DNA of 64,000 bases, taken from contig NZ_JAAXMM010000001.1 in the NCBI RefSeq assembly GCF_012276985.1, forward strand, positions 558,001-622,000, in the 5' to 3' direction. Both the position numbers and the translations under genes were made by a program. Origin of the DNA: Agrobacterium sp. a22-2. Lineage in GTDB: Bacteria > Pseudomonadota > Alphaproteobacteria > Rhizobiales > Rhizobiaceae. This document shows, piece by piece, positions 9,646 to 18,757 of the stretch. The notes under the pieces are model-generated. The model ran no database searches. It was not told the origin of the DNA and saw nothing but the letters and a program-made list of their open reading frames with translations. Numbering within the stretch: the stretch's first letter is position 1; every line of letters starts with the position of its first letter.

Positions 9646-9794
9646 GTGGTTACCTCCGTGAATGTTTTGGGGGAAATTGCGAAAACGCTGGGGATCCCGA
9701 GGGCGAAGCCGCGCAATGGATCTCAGCCAGCGATCGTCGGCCTTTGCGTGCCCGCTCTGGCCCCGCGGCACCTGGTTGGACAGACCTTGCTAGC

Positions 9795-9828
9795 CGTCAT
9801 CGGGACAGTGTGGAATGTCCCGATGACG
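9795..9828. terminator. Perfect hairpin between two leftward genes
   Basis: CGTCATCGGGACA (9795-9807) and TGTCCCGATGACG (9816-9828) form a 13-bp perfect stem with an 8-base loop, 15 bases past the stop of the hydrolase gene. There is no U tract on the minus strand, so it may act as a transcript-end stabiliser or a factor-dependent terminator. Confidence 0.5.
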
Positions 9829-9843
9829 CGGTATCTATCATTT

Positions 9844-10632
9844 CTACTTTGCCGAGACGGCCTTGGCGGCCGCATCAATGGTATCGGCAACCACCTTCGG
9901 CTGCGTCATGAACAGGGCGTGGCTTGCCGACACCTTGGTGATCTTGGCATTGATACGCTCTGCCATGTGGATCAGCATGGCCTGATCGAATGCCTTGTCC
10001 TCGGTCGCGATCACAGCCCAGCTGGGCTTGGTGCGCCAGGCAGCATTTTCGAGCTTCGTGCCGAACGCCGACATGTTGATCGGGACCTGTGCATCCCTCA
10101 TCAACGCAACGTCGGCATCGCTGACGTCATGCGCAAAACCGGCCTTGAACTTCTCCGGGCTGACATATCCAAAACCATCCTTCGTGGTTTCGATGACGAA
10201 CTCAGATGCCGGAGCAAATCCTTCGTATTGTTGAGCCGTCGTTTCGCCGGCATCTGGGGAGAGAGCGGAGACATAGACGAGGCCTGCAACCTTTGCATCG
10301 ACGCCGGCTTCTGTGATGACAGTACCACCCCACGAATGCCCGACCAGAATGACCGGACCATCCTGTCGCTCCAGCGCCCGCTTGGTGGCCGCAACGTCGT
10401 CTGCCAGAGAGGTCAGAGGGTTCTGGACGATGGTGACGCGATAGCCGCGCTTTGTCAGATTGTCGTAAACACCCTTCCAGCCGGAGCCGTCGGCAAAAGC
10501 ACCATGGACGAGCACGACATTTCTGACGGACTGGTTTTGAGGAATGGTGTCGGCGGCGTTCGTCGGCAATGCAACGGACAATGCGGCGGCAGCTGCGATT
10601 GCAGCAACAGTGGTCGTGGTCTTGCGTGTCAT
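9844..10632 (-). CDS. Exported alpha/beta hydrolase
   Basis: This is a 262-residue alpha/beta hydrolase with a signal peptide (MTRKTTTTVAAIAAAAALSV, cleavage near TNAA). It has the oxyanion-hole HG segment (VLVHGAFADGSGW), the nucleophile elbow GHSWGG, and a late His (ASHALFMTQP) completing the triad. The start at 10632 has a GAGGAGA ribosome-binding site at 10638-10644; the 15-residue upstream extension lacks one and would mask the signal peptide. It is probably periplasmic. Hydrolases of this AB_hydrolase_6 type (EstA/salicylate-esterase-like) act on small esters, but the substrate is unknown. It is divergent from an OhrR-like regulator with shared operators. Confidence 0.88.
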   Translation of the reverse strand: MTRKTTTTVAAIAAAAALSVALPTNAADTIPQNQSVRNVVLVHGAFADGSGWKGVYDNLTKRGYRVTIVQNPLTSLADDVAATKRALERQDGPVILVGHSWGGTVITEAGVDAKVAGLVYVSALSPDAGETTAQQYEGFAPASEFVIETTKDGFGYVSPEKFKAGFAHDVSDADVALMRDAQVPINMSAFGTKLENAAWRTKPSWAVIATEDKAFDQAMLIHMAERINAKITKVSASHALFMTQPKVVADTIDAAAKAVSAK

Positions 10633-10653
10633 GGCTATCTCCTCGTTAATTGC

Positions 10654-10726
10654 GATAATTGTTATCGCGATATGCATAAGTTGTCAGACTTTGGATTTCT
10701 CGTCAAGATAATTCTTATCGCGATAT
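10654..10726. promoter_or_regulatory. Tandem MarR-type operators, two copies of TATCGCGATA
   Basis: The palindrome TATCGCGATA occurs at 10663-10672 and 10716-10725. Each copy sits inside a 20-bp direct repeat (10654-10673 and 10707-10726) that differs at a single base. Centre spacing is 53 bp, about five helical turns, so both would face the same side of the DNA. They lie between the divergent hydrolase and OhrR-like genes, one close to each start. Autoregulatory binding by the regulator is the natural inference. Confidence 0.75.
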
Positions 10727-10774
10727 TTAATTTTGGTATTGCATGGGCTATATGGAGGTCTACAGGAGCTCACA

Positions 10775-11242
10775 ATGACCGAACACCATAACGACCCGCC
10801 CCCTCTGCACGACCAATTGTGCTACGCAATTTACACAGCGGGCATTGCCATCCAGCGTGCCTACAAGCCTCTTCTTGACGAATTGGGCCTGACGTACCCG
10901 CAGTACCTCGTACTCAATGTGTTGTGGGGCGAGGACGGGCAAACGGTCGGTGCCATTGCCAACGCCCTTGCCCTGGAATCCAGCACGCTGACGCCGCTTC
11001 TAAAGCGCCTCGAGGTATCCGGCCTGCTGCGTAGGACCAGAAACCTGAGCAACGAGCGCCAGGTGTTGATTGCATTGACCGACGAAGGCCGGGCATTGCA
11101 GCACAAGGCAGGCTGTCTCAGCGACACCTTGCTTGCTGCCTCGACCCAGACACCGCAGGACTTGGCCGCTCTGAACCGCGACGTGCGTTATCTGCGTAAC
11201 GCGATCTATTCCCAGATCGGCGGCTGGGACGTGCCAGCCTGA
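10775..11242 (+). CDS. MarR family regulator, OhrR-like peroxide sensor type
   Basis: This 155-residue winged-helix protein aligns with OhrR. It has DQLCYAIYT near the N terminus with Cys16 in the place of the peroxide-sensing cysteine, KPLLDELGLTYPQYLVL, and the recognition region ESSTLTPLLKRLE. A second cysteine (KAGCLSD, near residue 115) could form the disulphide seen in two-Cys OhrR proteins. The start is the ATG with AGGAG at 10764-10768. No ohr peroxidase gene is adjacent; the divergent partner is an exported hydrolase. It probably represses both genes through the two palindromes in the gap. Confidence 0.87.
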   Translation: MTEHHNDPPPLHDQLCYAIYTAGIAIQRAYKPLLDELGLTYPQYLVLNVLWGEDGQTVGAIANALALESSTLTPLLKRLEVSGLLRRTRNLSNERQVLIALTDEGRALQHKAGCLSDTLLAASTQTPQDLAALNRDVRYLRNAIYSQIGGWDVPA

Positions 11243-11258
11243 TCTGGAGGTGCTGCGC

Positions 11259-12038
11259 TCAGGCCGTGGGGACTGTCCCTCCATCAATCGTGTATTCTGT
11301 ACCGGTGATCGAAGCAGCCCGATCGGAGGCGAGGAAGGCAATCAGGTTTGCGACCTCTTCCGGCTTTGCCGGACGCCCCAGCGGAATGCCGCCCAGCCCG
11401 TCCATGATGATCTTTTTGCCGCCCTCAAGGTCTGTTCCGGCCTGCTTCGCCAAGCGCTCTGCAAGGTGGACCGAAGCTTCCGTTTCGATCCAGCCCGGCG
11501 ACACCCGAACGACACGAACACCTTTGGGCGAAACTTCCTTCGACATCGCCTTGCTGTAAGTGGAAAGCGCTGCCTTGGCCGCAGCATAGGCCGTCGTCGA
11601 TTCTGGAAGCGGCAGGACTCTCTGGATGGATGTGACATGCACCACCACGCCGGCTCCTCTGGCGACCATGTCCGGAACCAGTTGCCGATCCAGGCGAACG
11701 GCTGGAAAGAGGTTGAGCGACAGCTCCTTATGCCAGTCGTCTTCCGACAGTGCAGAAAATCCACCGCCGGCCGCTGAAGAGCCACCCAGCATATGGACGA
11801 TGACGTCGACGCCGCCAAGGCGCCGCCGCGTGGCCTCTGCGACGATTGCACATCCCTCTTCGGTGGTCAGATCCGCCTCGACGAACAGCTCTTCCGACAG
11901 GCTTTCCGGACGGGCCCGAGCGGTTGTCAGCACCTCTACGCCGAGCTCTCGAAACAGGCTGACGGTCGCAGCGCCCGCCCCCTTGGTTCCAGCCGTGATG
12001 AGGGCCCGTTTGCCTCTCAGATTGAGAAAGTCGGTCAT
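11259..12038 (-). CDS. Short-chain dehydrogenase/reductase
   Basis: This 259-residue SDR has a cofactor-binding Gly-rich turn [11 protein letters not shown] at residues 14-24. This is a variant of TGxxxGxG. It also has the catalytic Ser (VTSIQRV) and the YxxxK pair (AYAAAKAAL), and the usual C-terminal [19 protein letters not shown] ending. The start at 12038 overlaps the stop of the NTF2-like gene by four bases (ATGA). The two form a small operon divergent from a LysR regulator. Substrate unknown. Confidence 0.9.
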   Translation of the reverse strand: MTDFLNLRGKRALITAGTKGAGAATVSLFRELGVEVLTTARARPESLSEELFVEADLTTEEGCAIVAEATRRRLGGVDVIVHMLGGSSAAGGGFSALSEDDWHKELSLNLFPAVRLDRQLVPDMVARGAGVVVHVTSIQRVLPLPESTTAYAAAKAALSTYSKAMSKEVSPKGVRVVRVSPGWIETEASVHLAERLAKQAGTDLEGGKKIIMDGLGGIPLGRPAKPEEVANLIAFLASDRAASITGTEYTIDGGTVPTA

Positions 12039-12358
12039 TTCAGGATCTCCAGTCTGACAATCTTGTCGTCCTTGATGGTGAAGGCGTGAGTGAGCACCAA
12101 CGGGCTGCCGGGAAACTGGCCGCTCACCCTGGCTCGGACGAGCGCTTTGTCGCCTTCCACGCTGGATTCCACAGGTTCGGCAACGTAGTGAGTCGCCTCC
12201 TTCGCTGCCACCCACCATTCGCGGATTGCGACGGCGCCCCGATGGCGAGCTCGCTCGTCTTCGACGACGGCTTCCATCGCAAAGGTGTTCAACAGCGTAT
12301 CCGCGTCGCCGCGGCTGTCTGCGTCAAAGTACATGTTCACAATATCGGGCATATCCAT
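12035..12358 (-). CDS. NTF2-like (SnoaL-type) small protein
   Basis: This 107-residue cone-fold protein shows the NTF2-like pattern: an N-terminal helix with [17 protein letters not shown], the central VAIREWW, then beta strands ending in [16 protein letters not shown]. The start is set at the ATG eight bases after AGGAG; an ATG five codons earlier lacks a ribosome-binding site. It is translationally coupled to the SDR downstream. Such proteins act as small isomerases/dehydratases or bind ligands. The partner SDR suggests a role in the same conversion, but this is inference. Confidence 0.8.
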   Translation of the reverse strand: MDMPDIVNMYFDADSRGDADTLLNTFAMEAVVEDERARHRGAVAIREWWVAAKEATHYVAEPVESSVEGDKALVRARVSGQFPGSPLVLTHAFTIKDDKIVRLEILK

Positions 12359-12454
12359 CCTGTTTCTCCTCATGATCTGACCCGATAGTTAGCGCTCGAC
12401 CATTGCATGAATAAGTGGGATAAACCGGCATGCCGTATTGAACAGATCGGGACA

Positions 12455-13360
12455 ATGGAACAAGCCAGCCTAAAGGAACTCGAATCCGTCATTGCGATCG
12501 CCCGGCGCGGGACATTCCGCGCAGCGGCCATTGATCTCGGCATGTCGACGACCGCGCTGAGCCACACGATAGGCAGGCTTGAGGCGGGGCTCGGCGTGCG
12601 ATTGTTCAACCGCACCACGCGCAGCGTGTCGCTGACGGATGCCGGCAGGCTCTTCATGCAGCAGGTCGCGCCATCGCTGCAGGATCTCCATGCCGCTCTG
12701 GATCTGGTGCGCTCGCAACGCGAGACGCCTTCCGGAACGATAAGGATTAACGCCGCGCCGTTCGCGGCGCGCGCCATCATCTCACCGCTCGTGCTTGAGT
12801 TTTTGCGCCGCTATCCCGACATGAATATCGATATCGTCACCGAAGGAAAAATGGTCGATATCGTCAAGGACGGTTTCGATCTGGGCGTCAGGGTTGCAGG
12901 CCTCGTTCCCAGCGACATGATCGCCGTTTCGCTCGGCCGACCCCAACGACACGCCGTGGTTGGTTCTCCTGAGTATTTCGAGCAGCATGGCAAGCCCATG
13001 GTTCCTCCTGATCTTCTCAATCACAGATGCATCCGTGTTCGGTTGCCGGACGGCTCCTTGTTTAGATGGCGTTTTGAGAAGGACGGCGAGCAGGTGCTCA
13101 TTGATGTGCGGGGACCGATTGCGCTCGATGAAGCCAGCCTGACGAGGACTGCGGTGCTTGAAGGTGCCGGTGTGGGCTACCTCTTTGAGCAAGATGTCCT
13201 TCCGGATATCGAGGCGGAGCGCGTCATCCGTATTCTGGAAGATTGGACGCCCCCGTATCCGGGGCTTTGCCTGTATTACCCCGGACGCCGAAACCTCTCG
13301 GCCGGAGTCAGAGCGTTCCTGGAACTAGCTCGTGAACTCTCGCGACCGGCAGCCGGGTAA
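12455..13360 (+). CDS. LysR family transcriptional regulator
   Basis: This 301-residue LTTR has an N-terminal winged helix (residues 1-60, [27 protein letters not shown]) and a periplasmic-binding-like effector domain to the end. The start at 12455 gives the canonical length and begins just before the HTH; an in-frame ATG at 12407 adds 16 residues and has no visible ribosome-binding site. It is divergent from the NTF2-like/SDR pair with a gap of about 96 bp, so it likely controls them. Effector unknown. Confidence 0.88.
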   Translation: MEQASLKELESVIAIARRGTFRAAAIDLGMSTTALSHTIGRLEAGLGVRLFNRTTRSVSLTDAGRLFMQQVAPSLQDLHAALDLVRSQRETPSGTIRINAAPFAARAIISPLVLEFLRRYPDMNIDIVTEGKMVDIVKDGFDLGVRVAGLVPSDMIAVSLGRPQRHAVVGSPEYFEQHGKPMVPPDLLNHRCIRVRLPDGSLFRWRFEKDGEQVLIDVRGPIALDEASLTRTAVLEGAGVGYLFEQDVLPDIEAERVIRILEDWTPPYPGLCLYYPGRRNLSAGVRAFLELARELSRPAAG

Positions 13361-13476
13361 ACCGCTCACGAAGCGCCCGTTAAAACCAACCGGCGCCTTG
13401 AAAGGATACGAACTGGCGACTTACACCTTTCTGGTCATTATCCATGGAAGAATAAGCCTTACAGCTTTCGCCCATC

Positions 13477-14499
13477 TCATGCCGAGCGTCTCTCGATAAT
13501 CTCGAACCCAATCCTAATCATCGGTTCCACCGTCTCGCCGGATAGCTTCCGGAGGATCGATCGCGCCGCCTGTGTCCCGATCATGCGCCGGTCGATGCGC
13601 ACCGTCGTCAGGGAAGGAAAGGTATGCGGGGCGAAGTCGAAATCGCCGAAACCGACGATCGCAACATCCTCCGGTATCCGGCATCCCCTGGCGATCGCCT
13701 CCGTCAGCGCGCCATGAGCCACGACATCGGAACTGCCGAACACCGCCAGCGAACCGCCGCCGCGGTCGAGCAGCTGCGCCAGCGCCTGCCGTCCGTCGCT
13801 GAAGGTCGATGGAGAGCTCATTTCGATATCGGGTAGTTCCACCGGGGCGACGCCCGCCAGCCGGTTGATGAAGCCGTCACGGCGCTGGACCGCGCGCGGG
13901 TCGTTGGCGCCGATCTGGGCATAGCGGTCATAGCCCCTGGCCATCAGGTATTCCGCCACAAGTGCGCCGACGTCGTAGTGCGAGAAGCCCACCGCGGTAT
14001 CGAGCGGCGACGGCGTGGAATCCCAGATCTCGACGATCGGCAGGCCGGCGCCCGTCAGCATCGCCCGCGTTTCCTTCAGATGGGTGATGCCCGTCAGGAC
14101 GATGCCGTCAGGCCGCCGCGCGAGAATGGCGCGGGTCAGTTCCAGCTCCCGCTGGTGATCATAGCCCGACAAGCCCAGCAAAAGCTGATAGCCTTCCGAG
14201 ACGAGTTCCGCATTAAGCCCCTCGATCGCCTCGGCGAAGATGGTGCTCGACACCGAGGGAACGATGGCGGCAATCAGCCGGGTGCGGCGCGATGCGAGCC
14301 CGCCAGCCAGCAGGTTCGGCACATAGCCGGTGCGCGCGATGACACGCTCGATTGCCTCCAGTGTCTTCGGCTTCACCAAGCTCGGCGTGTTGATGGCACG
14401 CGAGACGGTGACAGGCGAAACGCCGGCCAGCTTGGCGATGTCCGCCAGCGTCACCGGGCTGGATTGCTCCGACCGGCTGTTCCTGTCCTGTCTTGTCAT
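13477..14499 (-). CDS. LacI family repressor, GntR-like
   Basis: This 340-residue LacI-family regulator has a helix-turn-helix at about residues 17-40 (IAKLAGVSPVTVSRAIN) and hinge KPKTLEAIERVIARTGYVPN, followed by an effector domain resembling gluconate repressors (GntR/IdnR type). The start is the second of two near ATGs, because GGAG is correctly spaced only for that one. It is divergent from the TctCBA/DHDPS/IlvD/RraA operon. One palindrome overlaps its own 5' leader and a cre-like site lies before tctC, so autoregulation and operon repression by a sugar acid are predicted. Confidence 0.88.
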   Translation of the reverse strand: MTRQDRNSRSEQSSPVTLADIAKLAGVSPVTVSRAINTPSLVKPKTLEAIERVIARTGYVPNLLAGGLASRRTRLIAAIVPSVSSTIFAEAIEGLNAELVSEGYQLLLGLSGYDHQRELELTRAILARRPDGIVLTGITHLKETRAMLTGAGLPIVEIWDSTPSPLDTAVGFSHYDVGALVAEYLMARGYDRYAQIGANDPRAVQRRDGFINRLAGVAPVELPDIEMSSPSTFSDGRQALAQLLDRGGGSLAVFGSSDVVAHGALTEAIARGCRIPEDVAIVGFGDFDFAPHTFPSLTTVRIDRRMIGTQAARSILRKLSGETVEPMIRIGFEIIERRSA

Positions 14500-14512
14500 G
14501 GCCATCTCCGTT

Positions 14513-14537
14513 CAAAATGATTTACGCTTTCATTTTG
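14513..14537. promoter_or_regulatory. Palindrome over the repressor leader
   Basis: CAAAATGA (14513-14520) and TCATTTTG (14530-14537) are perfect 8-base arms around TTTACGCTT. The site lies directly upstream of the GntR-like repressor's ribosome-binding site. Its half CGCTTTCA matches the operator at 14652. Autorepression is inferred. Confidence 0.55.
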
Positions 14538-14651
14538 TCCTTTAGCAAGCCCTTCGATAAAAAAAGATTCTGATATCAGTTCAAAATACTGAAATTAATT
14601 GATTTATTGAAACCATACCAAGTCTTGCGAGACGAAATTTTGCTGATAAAA

Positions 14652-14665
14652 TGGAAGCGCTTTCA
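14652..14665 (+). promoter_or_regulatory. LacI/GntR-type operator before tctC
   Basis: TGGAAGCGCTTTCA is a near-perfect palindrome centred on CG. It matches the general LacI-family/cre pattern TGWAANCGNTNWCA and lies 71 bp upstream of the tctC start. It is the obvious operator for the divergent repressor. Confidence 0.7.
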
Positions 14666-14735
14666 TTTTTCGGTTGAGGAGCCGGGAAACGGGTTTCAAG
14701 AGGACGCACGAGCGTCCAAACGGGAGGAGGAATTC

Positions 14736-15716
14736 ATGTCTTTGAAGCGTTTCATGACAATGGCGGCGGTGGCCGCATCGATCTGTGCAGTGACAACGAC
14801 TGCGGGTCACGCCCAGGACTATCCCTCGAAGACGGTAACGGTCATCGTTCCCTTTGCCGCCGGTGGCAATACCGATGCCTTCGGCCGCCTGGTGGCCGAA
14901 CAGTTGGACCAGCGGCTGGGACAGCGTTTCATCGTCGAGAACAAGCCGGGTGCTGGCGGCAATGTCGGCCTGGGCGAACTCGCACGCGCCGCGCCGGACG
15001 GATACACGATCGGCATGGGCACGGTCAGTTCGAACGCCATCAACCAGACCCTGTTCAAGTCCCTTCCGTACGACAAGGAAAAAGGCTTTGCACCGTTGTC
15101 GCTGATCGCTCGGATGCCCAATGTTCTGGTGGTCAATCCGGAAAAGCTGCCGGTCAATTCGGTTGAGGAGCTCATCGAACTACTCAAGAAGGAACCGGGC
15201 AAGCACACCTATGCTTCCTCTGGCGTCGGAACATCGATCCATCTCGCCGGCGAACTTCTGGCCACCAAGGCCGGGGTCAAGATCACCCATGTGCCCTACA
15301 AGGGCAGCAGCCAGGCGATCATGGACGTGGTGGCCGGCCATATCGACTTCATGTTCGACAACATTCCGACCGCCGCCCAGCAGGTCAAGGCCGGCAAGCT
15401 GCGCGCGCTGGCGGTTACCAGCCTCGACAAGGCAGCGCTGCTGCCCGACGTGCCGACCATGGACAGCGTCATCCCCGGTTTCGAGGCGACCTCCTGGCAC
15501 GGCATCTTCGCACCACCCGGCACCCCGCCAGAAATCGTCGAGAAGCTCAGCAAGGAAGTCCAGGCCATCCTTCACGAGCCTGCAATGGCCGAGAAGATCA
15601 AGGGCATGGGCGCAACACCGGTCGGCAATACGTCAGCGGAATTCGCCACCTTCATCAAGGGCGAAACGGACAAATGGGCCGAAGTCATCAAGGCGGCGAA
15701 CGTCCCGCTGCAATGA
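14736..15716 (+). CDS. tctC: Tripartite tricarboxylate-type transporter, binding protein
   Basis: This 326-residue Bug/TctC family periplasmic receptor has a signal peptide (MSLKRFMTMAAVAASICAV, cleavage near AGHAQ), then the family opening YPSKTVTVIVPFAAGGNTD and the IVENKPGAGGNVG loop, where receptors of this family contact carboxylate ligands. The start is fixed by GGGAGGAGG at 14722-14730; the longer in-frame reading upstream crosses the operator. It is the first gene of an operon with TctB, TctA and three catabolic enzymes, so the cargo is probably a sugar acid rather than citrate. Confidence 0.92.
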   Translation: MSLKRFMTMAAVAASICAVTTTAGHAQDYPSKTVTVIVPFAAGGNTDAFGRLVAEQLDQRLGQRFIVENKPGAGGNVGLGELARAAPDGYTIGMGTVSSNAINQTLFKSLPYDKEKGFAPLSLIARMPNVLVVNPEKLPVNSVEELIELLKKEPGKHTYASSGVGTSIHLAGELLATKAGVKITHVPYKGSSQAIMDVVAGHIDFMFDNIPTAAQQVKAGKLRALAVTSLDKAALLPDVPTMDSVIPGFEATSWHGIFAPPGTPPEIVEKLSKEVQAILHEPAMAEKIKGMGATPVGNTSAEFATFIKGETDKWAEVIKAANVPLQ

Positions 15717-15781
15717 CATCCCCACCGGCCGGCGCGCGGCGCGCCGGCCGGAACCTCCTGACCCCTGTGGATACTGAAGCC

Positions 15782-16255
15782 ATGTTGAAGATCAAGAACG
15801 GCCGCGACTTCTTCGGCGGCGTGACGATGATCGTCGTCAGCCTACTGTTCATCTGGTTCGGCCGGGAACTCGATGTCGGAAACTCGTTCCAGATGGGACC
15901 CGGCTATTTCCCCGTGATGCTGAGCCTGCTGCTGATCGGCCTCGGCGCACTGATCGTCCTACAGTCGCTCGTCATCGAGGCCGAGGATGAAGACGTGGAG
16001 GCCATGAACTGGAAGGCCTTTGCGCTGGTGATCGTGGCACCTGGCTTCTTCGGGCTGGCGCTCTCGCGCCTCGGCCTCGCGCCGACCATGTTCCTCATGA
16101 TCGTCGCTGTCAGCTATGCCAGCAAATATGCCGGCTGGCGCCAGTCGATCCTGCTCGCACTCTTCATGGCGATCTGTTCGGTCGTGCTGTTCACGCGGCT
16201 TCTGTCGCTTCCCGTCAGCGCCTTCGGGCCATGGATCCCGTTCCTCGGCACCTGA
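15782..16255 (+). CDS. tctB: Tripartite tricarboxylate transporter small membrane subunit
   Basis: This is a 157-residue TctB-family protein with four predicted membrane segments: GGVTMIVVSLLFIWF, a second near VMLSLLLIGLGALIVL, and two in the C-terminal half. The start at 15782 gives the typical opening MLKIKNGRDFFGG; an extension upstream overlaps tctC and is not family-like. It lies between tctC and tctA as in other Tct systems. Confidence 0.88.
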   Translation: MLKIKNGRDFFGGVTMIVVSLLFIWFGRELDVGNSFQMGPGYFPVMLSLLLIGLGALIVLQSLVIEAEDEDVEAMNWKAFALVIVAPGFFGLALSRLGLAPTMFLMIVAVSYASKYAGWRQSILLALFMAICSVVLFTRLLSLPVSAFGPWIPFLGT

Positions 16256-16282
16256 TCGACACCGCCTGCAGGGAGTTTCGCA

Positions 16283-17782
16283 ATGGACATCTTTTCCGAC
16301 CTGTGGCTCGGCGCCACGACCGCCTTCCAGCCGGTGAATCTGGCCTATGGCTTCATCGGCTGCCTTCTCGGCACCGCCATCGGCGTACTGCCGGGGCTCG
16401 GGCCGACCGCGACGATCGCCATGCTGTTGCCGATCACCTTCGGCCTGCAGCCGGAATCGGCGCTGATCATGCTGGCCGGCATCTTCTACGGCGCCCAATA
16501 TGGCGGCTCGACCACGGCGATTCTGATCAACCTGCCGGGCGAAAGCTCGTCCGTCGTCACCGCGATCGATGGCTACCAGATGGCCCGTCGCGGGCGCGCC
16601 GGGGCGGCACTGGCAACAGCCGCCCTCGGCTCCTTCTTCGCAGGCAGCGTCGCGACCGTGCTTCTGGCCGTCGCCGCTCCGCCTCTCGCCGCCGTGGCTT
16701 TGAAATTCGGACCTGCCGAATACTTCTCGCTGATGGTGCTGGGCCTTGTCGCCTCCGTGGCGCTCGCCAGCGGTTCGCTGCTGAAAGCCTTCGCCATGAT
16801 CGTCTTCGGCCTGCTCCTGGGCTCCGTCGGCACCGATGTCGAAAGCGGCGCGCCGCGCTACATCTTCGGCATTCCGCAGCTCTATGACGGCCTCAACTTC
16901 GTCGCCGTCAGCATGGGCATATTCGGCATCTGCGAGATCCTGCGCAATCTCGAGAACGAGCATGAGCGTTCGGTCGGGGTCAGCAAGGTCACCGGCCTGA
17001 TGCTGAACCGGGAGGATTTTCGGCGTATCCGAGGCCCGGTACTGCGCGGCACCGCGCTCGGCTCGCTGCTCGGCGTGCTGCCGGGCGGTGGCGCCATGCT
17101 GTCCTCCTTCGCCGCCTATGCGCTGGAAAAGCGCGTGTCACCCAATAGTGCGGAATTCGGCAAGGGCGCGATCGAGGGTGTTGCGGCACCGGAATCGGCC
17201 AACAATGCCGGCGCGCAGACCTCGTTCATTCCGATGCTGACGCTCGGCATTCCCGGCAATCCGGTCATGGCACTGATGGTCGGCGCAATGATCATCCAGG
17301 GCATCACGCCCGGCCCCAACGTGATTTCCGAGGAACCGGAACTGTTCTGGGGCATGATCGTCTCGATGTGGACGGGCAACCTGATGCTGGTGATCCTCAA
17401 CCTGCCGCTGATCGGTCTGTGGGTGCGCATGCTCACCATACCCTATCACCTGCTGTTCCCGGCGATCATCGGCTTCTGCTGCATCGGCGCCTACAGCATC
17501 AACAACAGCGTCTTCGACGTGTTCATCATGGCCGGCTTCAGCGTCATCGGCTTTGCGCTCTTCAAGCTCCGCTTCGAACCGGCACCGCTGCTGCTCGGCT
17601 TCATCCTCGGACCGATGCTGGAGGAGAACCTGCGCCGCGCCATGCTGATCAGCCAAGGCGATCCGACCATTTTCGTCCGCAGTCCGCTCAGCCTCTCATT
17701 GCTGCTGGTGGCCGTGGTCGTGCTTGCTCTCGTGCTCGCGCCCTCGATCAGCCGCAAGCGCGACGAAGCCTTCACCGAATGA
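16283..17782 (+). CDS. tctA: Tripartite tricarboxylate transporter large permease
   Basis: This is a 499-residue TctA permease with about 11-12 membrane helices. The duplicated family motif is visible as GVLPGLGPTATIAMLLP near residues 35-50 and GVLPGGGAMLSSFAAYALEK near 255-275. It also contains AAPESANNAGAQTSFIPML and LGIPGNPVMALMVGAM, both highly conserved. Length is standard. With the TctC and TctB products it makes a secondary, ion-driven importer. Confidence 0.93.
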   Translation: MDIFSDLWLGATTAFQPVNLAYGFIGCLLGTAIGVLPGLGPTATIAMLLPITFGLQPESALIMLAGIFYGAQYGGSTTAILINLPGESSSVVTAIDGYQMARRGRAGAALATAALGSFFAGSVATVLLAVAAPPLAAVALKFGPAEYFSLMVLGLVASVALASGSLLKAFAMIVFGLLLGSVGTDVESGAPRYIFGIPQLYDGLNFVAVSMGIFGICEILRNLENEHERSVGVSKVTGLMLNREDFRRIRGPVLRGTALGSLLGVLPGGGAMLSSFAAYALEKRVSPNSAEFGKGAIEGVAAPESANNAGAQTSFIPMLTLGIPGNPVMALMVGAMIIQGITPGPNVISEEPELFWGMIVSMWTGNLMLVILNLPLIGLWVRMLTIPYHLLFPAIIGFCCIGAYSINNSVFDVFIMAGFSVIGFALFKLRFEPAPLLLGFILGPMLEENLRRAMLISQGDPTIFVRSPLSLSLLLVAVVVLALVLAPSISRKRDEAFTE

Positions 17783-17816
17783 CCCGGACCCCCATGACAA
17801 AAGGAGCGACAAGCCG

Positions 17817-18719
17817 ATGACAACCGATCTGCAAACGGCCCTCACAGGCATATCGGGCATTCTCGTGACACCCTATGACGGCGATGGCGAGATCGATCCC
17901 CGCCGACAGAAGCCGATCATCGACAAGGCGATCGCTGCCGGGGTGCACATCCTCGTCGCCAACGGCAATACCGGCGAATTCTATGCGCTCACCGTCGACG
18001 AGGCCGAGGACATGGTCCGCGCCTCGGCGGACCATGTCGGCGGACGCGCGCCGCTGATTGCAGGTGTCGGCCGGGGTTTTCGCGATGCCTGCCGGCTGGC
18101 GAAGACCTCAAGGGCGGCCGGCGCTGCAGCCCTGATGATCCACCAGCCGCCGGACCCGTTTTCGGCACCGCGTGGCCTGGTCGACTACGTGAAGGCCGTC
18201 GCCGACGCGGCCGACGGTCTGCCCGTCGTGCTCTACCTGCGCAACGATGCGATCGGCATCAAGGCGATCAGGGAGCTCTGCGCCCTTCCTGCCGTCATCG
18301 GCGTCAAGTGGGCGACACCCAATCCGCTGAAACTGGCCGAGGCGATCGCCGCCACCGACCCCGGCATCATCTGGGTCGGCGGACTGGCAGAAGTCTGGGC
18401 GCCGGCCTTCTATGCGGTGGGCGCCCGCGGCTTCACGTCAGGCCTCATCAATGTCTGGCCCGAACGCTCGGTCGCCATCCATGCGGCGCTGGAAGCGGGC
18501 GACTACCGCGAGGCCAACCGCCTGATCGCCGGCATGAAGGCCTTCGAGGAGATCCGCGCCGAGGAGCTGAACGGCACCAATGTCACCGGCGTCAAGGCAG
18601 CGCTTGCGGTGATCGGCCACGACTGCGGCGCCACCCGCCCGCCTTCCGCCTGGCCGCTCAATGCATCCCAGCAGGCAGCCCTGCAGACCTTCATCGCATC
18701 CAACGAAATCCGCTTCTAA
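17817..18719 (+). CDS. Dihydrodipicolinate synthase family aldolase/dehydratase
   Basis: This 300-residue TIM-barrel class I enzyme has the GNTGE pyruvyl-binding loop at residues 50-54, the catalytic Tyr140 (VVLYLRN) and the Schiff-base Lys164 (IGVKWA). The start at 17817 follows AAGGAG; upstream in-frame sequence overlaps tctA. DHDPS-family enzymes in sugar-acid operons act as 2-keto-3-deoxy-aldonate or 5-keto-4-deoxy-glucarate aldolases/dehydratases. The neighbouring IlvD-type dehydratase makes this more likely than lysine biosynthesis. Confidence 0.88.
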   Translation: MTTDLQTALTGISGILVTPYDGDGEIDPRRQKPIIDKAIAAGVHILVANGNTGEFYALTVDEAEDMVRASADHVGGRAPLIAGVGRGFRDACRLAKTSRAAGAAALMIHQPPDPFSAPRGLVDYVKAVADAADGLPVVLYLRNDAIGIKAIRELCALPAVIGVKWATPNPLKLAEAIAATDPGIIWVGGLAEVWAPAFYAVGARGFTSGLINVWPERSVAIHAALEAGDYREANRLIAGMKAFEEIRAEELNGTNVTGVKAALAVIGHDCGATRPPSAWPLNASQQAALQTFIASNEIRF

Positions 18720-18757
18720 GCGAAGCCAATGCGGTCGCAGACCGGCCGGAGACGTCC

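Noticed and set aside
17817..18719. Lysine-pathway dihydrodipicolinate synthase (dapA)
   Set aside because: The operon context (Tct importer, IlvD/EDD, RraA) indicates catabolism; biosynthetic dapA is not expected under a GntR-like operator.
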